A stretch of DNA of 64,000 bases from Brevipalpus yothersi (lineage: Eukaryota > Arthropoda > Arachnida > Trombidiformes > Tenuipalpidae): assembly GCA_003956705.1 (NCBI GenBank), contig QZCP01000097.1, positions 24,398 to 88,397 on the forward strand, read 5' to 3'. The notes below the pieces were generated by a model. That model was not told the origin of the DNA. It ran no database searches and was given only the letters and a program-made list of their open reading frames with translations. A program made the translations under genes and the position numbers. The first letter of the stretch is position 1. Every line of letters begins with the position of its first letter. Of this stretch, positions 59,633 through 64,000 are shown piece by piece.

Positions 59633-62513
59633 AACCCTTCTCTCTAAGTTATACCAAATTCGTCAATATTCGTAGCTCATCCTTATAACTAATTCAGCTC
59701 CAATTCGTATCTCATACATATCCTTTGGGGAGTCTGGACTTCAACTTCTATTCTCATCGAATCATTCACCGTCCCTTCTTGATATTCATGGCTATTTGTA
59801 TGCGTAAATATCTGAATATCAAGTAGTTTTGGTGGAAGAATGAGGAGAGAATAAGATGAAAAGAGAAGGATGAGAGGAAGAGAAAGAAAAGAGAAGAAAA
59901 AAAACTCGAAAAGTTGAAGAAGAATAGTAGTGAATAGTAAAAGAAGAAAGGAGAGAGAAGTTTCCTCCAGATTTCATCCGATAGAACTTAATGGGTACTT
60001 CAAGTATCCAAGATGAAAATTCTTTGATATCTTTCCGAGCAATTCTCTTCCTCTAATACTACTTCTTTTAGGAATACACCAGCGAACATACATGTTCAAG
60101 TTACAATTGACAATCAAGTTCAAGCTTTCTCTCTTCTTCTTTTTCCACGAAATCGAAAATAGCTCAAACATGGACTATTGCACGAACCGCCCCAGGCAAA
60201 GTGAACTTATATTCATCATACGAATTGAAGCTTGAGAAATGCATCTGAATTTTTTTCGCCTGCTTATTCCTTTTCATGATCCTCATATAGACGATTTCCT
60301 GTACAATCTATGATGTATTTACTTTTATTTCGACTTCAATATTCTGACTTCTTGTAAGCCACTGAAAAATTTTTCGAGTTTCATCAAGTCACATTTTGTG
60401 GCATCAAACCAGCCTCAAGACTTCAAATTGTTGAATAAATTCTGGCATCGATTCGAGAGGAACTCTATTGGATTCTTGTGGTGCATCCAAAGAGAAACAT
60501 ATTGGTTAAGTTAGTCAATTTCAGATTCAAAAGTATCTAATTCTCAACTGGCGATGGAATCAACCTATCTTTACGAGTATTTAGTGGAAGAAAATCTCTT
60601 TGGTTTGCCATACACCTCACATAAACCCTGAGAAACTCTATTGATATGGGAGCTTCTACCTAATGGGATTTGGTTGGAATAATGGTTCACGAGAGAAGAT
60701 CAAATTTCTTCAAATTCACCGAATCAATTGTTTTTATCATGTGTTTATCGATAGAAGTTTCAGTGAAAATTCTAAAGCTCCAGGAAAAAAGATGTACAAA
60801 TTCATGAGTAATATACTAGAAAGATTGGATAAAGCTATGCAGTAATATTGAAGTCTTTGATATTTCTAAGAATTTGGAATAATTTTGAGAGATTATGCGA
60901 TAGCTCTCCATAGTTTCGACAGGGACTATAATTCAGCCATCTATTCTCAACATAACGTTATATAAAATCAAAAGTCAAAATTTGTCATCCAAAATTACCA
61001 TAATGGCCAGAAAACTTTTGGAGAATCCATATTGTGTGCTATTCTTTCAAATGTACTTCCTGACTTCAATACTCAGTAGAGAATTGAGAGAAAAAAAGTA
61101 TTCTCCGCAAGTTTCCTTGCTTGGTGGCATTTCAAATGGCCAGTTTGGGTCATAAATGAAATGAAATGAATTGAATTGGTAGAAGGAGAAGCTAAGAAGA
61201 ATGAGTCAAAAGGAAAAAAGATTAGTCTGAGAGGAGAGGACAAAAGAAGAAGAAAAAAAGTCTTGCACACAGAATCAGAAAGTTTTTTTCCTACTCAAGT
61301 GACTAAAATAGCTTCATCTTGAGAGTCTCTGTACTGTATATTCAATTGGATTGTGACTGAACTACATCAGTAAACTGATTTAAGTCATGCCAGAAGAAAG
61401 GAAGAGAGAGATACATATAACAGAAATTTGGCATTGCTATCATTGTGCGAGTGAAATATCTTAGCACATAGTTCATGAGAATTCTTTGGACAAGTAAAGG
61501 AGACCATTATTCAACCGGAAGTAATGCTTGTGGATTGTCACCTATACACAGTAAAGAGTAGCATTCTTGGAGCCGGAAGTAAAGTGTTCAACAGAAATTT
61601 AATTCGCGATGTTGTGGCTAGTATCCAAATGTACTATGGGAATAGTGCATTATGTGTGTCAAAGAGAACTATCATCGATCCTGGATGAAGTTTCTGATTC
61701 AATCTTGACCAAGTTCAAGGAAACATAGGATTGGATCAATCAAGTGAAAGACTAAAAATTTGTTAATCAAAATACCCTTCAAACGTGGATTCCTCAGTTT
61801 AAATTCCAACTAAAATGTTGATCTGTAACCAACATTAATCAAGGCTCGTCATATCTTGTAAAGATTCTGGATCTAAAGATCCAGTCTAGTATCTGGTATT
61901 TTTTTCCCACGAGTATTCTCTACCCACAAAAAGGTATCCAATTCTGATGAGAGTCTGATGGATGATGCAATATCAGCATTTTTGCCTGTAGTCTACAACG
62001 TGAATCTGAATGCTGAAAGAGAATGTCCAAATTTGGCCCATTGATCAACATGCCTTTTGTTGTATCTTCGATCAACATTTGATTAACAGTCAACAAACAC
62101 AATTCTCGATACTTGTGTGGAAGTGCCAAGTGTACATGAATATACAATGAGCACAAGTGAGACAGTATGCGCTTTGTGTCAAGTATATACCCTCATAGCA
62201 GAATCGATTCGATCAAGATCATGCGATATAAGCAACTTGTGAATGTTCTAGCAGGCTGGCTGAAAGTAACTGAATTGACAAGTCGACTAGGTGAATAGCA
62301 TCCTGTATGTATAAGAAAAAGAATCTAATACATGTTACAAGAATACAGATACCCCTGAAGTGACACACACACACAAACTGGCAGAATCTCTAGTGTCAGT
62401 GATGTAACTGTTGTATTTATATACACCATAGCAATCGTTTTGGATGGTTCAATTTAATATTGTGAAAGAATATCAGAGGAATAGGATTTACCCAATCATT
62501 GGTCAAGATTTGC

Positions 62514-62518
<5 letters not shown>

Positions 62519-62554
<36 letters not shown>
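62519..62554 (+). repeat. (CT)n microsatellite
   Basis: About 36 bp uninterrupted CT tract. Confidence 0.95.
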
Positions 62555-62557
<3 letters not shown>

Positions 62558-63915
62558 GGGTATGGACCCTTTTGGTTCACATTTTCACATGATTACACAA
62601 AGAAATGATCTCACCCATGAGTGATTCTTGGATATTCTCCAATCATACAGGTATAATCATGGAAAATGTTATCAAACGATTGAATTGGAAGCAATCATTC
62701 CACTAGTAATACTGCCACTATTCTCACTGACATCATGCTTCTTCTTCATTCCATGGCCATTCCCATGCTTTTAGGATGACCTGTTTGCTTTATCCAATCA
62801 CTTGATTGTATTAGACTTTATGGTGGGCCATGGTACATTGTGAGATAGTGATGGAAAGTTATGGTATATACATACACATACACACCGAATTTGGGTCTGA
62901 AAGAGTGTAAAAGACAAAACAGTGGCTGATACAGTATTTTGAGCTCCCCTCATCAATCTACATTGTATTATGGCCTCCTGTCTTGCTGATCTCTCATTTT
63001 CAATTGTTCGGTTGTATATGTATGTGTGTATGTATGTATGGATATATTATTATTGTGGATATTGTGTGTATATGTGTAAGGGAAGAACGAAGTCATGAAA
63101 TCGCAGATGTATTTGATGGGAAAAAATTGTGATATATATATCAGATAAGCATATCACTTTCACATAAACAATGAGAAAAAGGTCACATAAAATGCTATGA
63201 TATATCATATTGATTTGAACATTATTCTTGATTTAGGCCCATGGTAATAGGAACGATTGTGTATCAGTGTCTAGACTGTTAACTATATATGCATTGTGTG
63301 TGTATGTGTGTTTATATGAATACAATTTTGATGAGACAAGATGGAGTATTTTGTAGGCTTGTTAATGATAAGCAAGAATTTAAGGAGAACATTTCGATCA
63401 AATATGATTTGATCAAATGTCAGGATAGAATTAATTCTTTCAAGACATGTGTGTTTTTCGTCAGAAAAAAGGGAATCAATATCAAACGATTTGTGTTGAA
63501 AATAGTCCTATTCCCTTCTGGCAAATACATGAGCTAGAGAAGTCAAATTATTTCGCCAAGTGAATTAAATGGATAACAACAATTGGACCCACTTAGTTTT
63601 GCTTTTGAACTTGATGAGGTTGAAGGTGATTCTTATGCTCCACTAAGATTGTTACTACTGGGAGAATTCAGTAGCAAGTGATCAATTGTAGTGGAAAGAA
63701 AAACTTTCCCTTCTCACGAGCAAGAGAAAAGATCTTGGCGAAATACCGTGTTACTGTATTTTCAGAGCAGTATTGTGAAAAAACTCAAATATATTCCAAA
63801 GATTTTCGGGTCATTGACTCAGAGGAGAGAAAGAGAATGACTTCTTTTAGATGTGAACAAATTTGGCATTGATTGTGCTATACAATTTCAATTTTTTTCC
63901 TATTTTGGATTCGTG

Positions 63916-63918
<3 letters not shown>

Positions 63919-64000
<82 letters not shown>
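63919..64000 (+). repeat. (GA)n microsatellite running off the window end
   Basis: At least 82 bp of uninterrupted GA; its true length is unknown because the window stops inside it. Confidence 0.97.

Larger units (their letters stand above)
53501..64000. other. Non-coding desert, segment 4, to window end
   Basis: Opens with a cluster of four GA tracts (53559-55295). From about 57.7 to 62.5 kb the sequence is less repetitive, with a single 78-bp CT tract (59551-59628). Short frames here (for example 59151-59387, 60663-60845, 61920-62156) have ordinary composition but no recognisable domain or splice context. The window ends inside a GA tract. Confidence 0.5.

Overview
The window is nuclear DNA of a small-intron animal, most likely an arthropod. 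A mite or similarly compact genome would fit, but I cannot fix the species. The reasons are spliceosomal introns (58 to 236 bp in most cases), several intronless genes, AT-rich non-coding DNA, AATAAA signals and orthologues of animal-wide genes. I see no viral, bacterial or transposon coding sequence, no CRISPR array and no tRNA or rRNA gene.

Region A (1-24,686) is gene-dense. From left to right it holds: a ZIP/SLC39 zinc transporter (minus strand, four coding exons); COQ7, the ubiquinone-synthesis hydroxylase (plus); a mitochondrial small-subunit ribosomal protein of the mS38/AURKAIP1 type (plus); an unrecognised 178-residue protein (plus); a CRAL-TRIO lipid-binding protein resembling the N-terminal half of MOSPD2 (minus); a complete VPS13D bridge-type lipid transfer protein (plus, seven coding exons, 3,136 residues, with a UBA domain); an unrecognised 276-residue membrane protein with a Ser/Pro/Thr/Ala-rich tail (plus); and the first two coding exons of an RBM24/RBM38 (SUP-12) RNA-binding protein (plus), which is incomplete.

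The CRAL-TRIO gene and VPS13D lie head to head across about 830 bp. That interval carries a CACGTG E-box directly beside an exact match to the CTCF core. Several neighbours act in mitochondria or lipid handling: COQ7, mS38, VPS13D and the CRAL-TRIO protein. This may be coincidence, but it is recorded as a finding.

Region B (24,687-64,000) is about 39 kb with no coding exon I can support. It opens at the donor site of RBM24/38 exon 2, so it may be one very large intron or a regulatory desert. It is packed with (GA)n/(CT)n tracts (more than twenty of about 35-80 bp), plus (CA)n, (TA)n and compound (GAAA)(GA) tracts, and the window ends inside a GA tract. The long open frames there are low-complexity artefacts of pyrimidine-rich strands. 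I found no clear new biological system. The best leads are this desert, the two unrecognised genes and the VPS13D divergent promoter.
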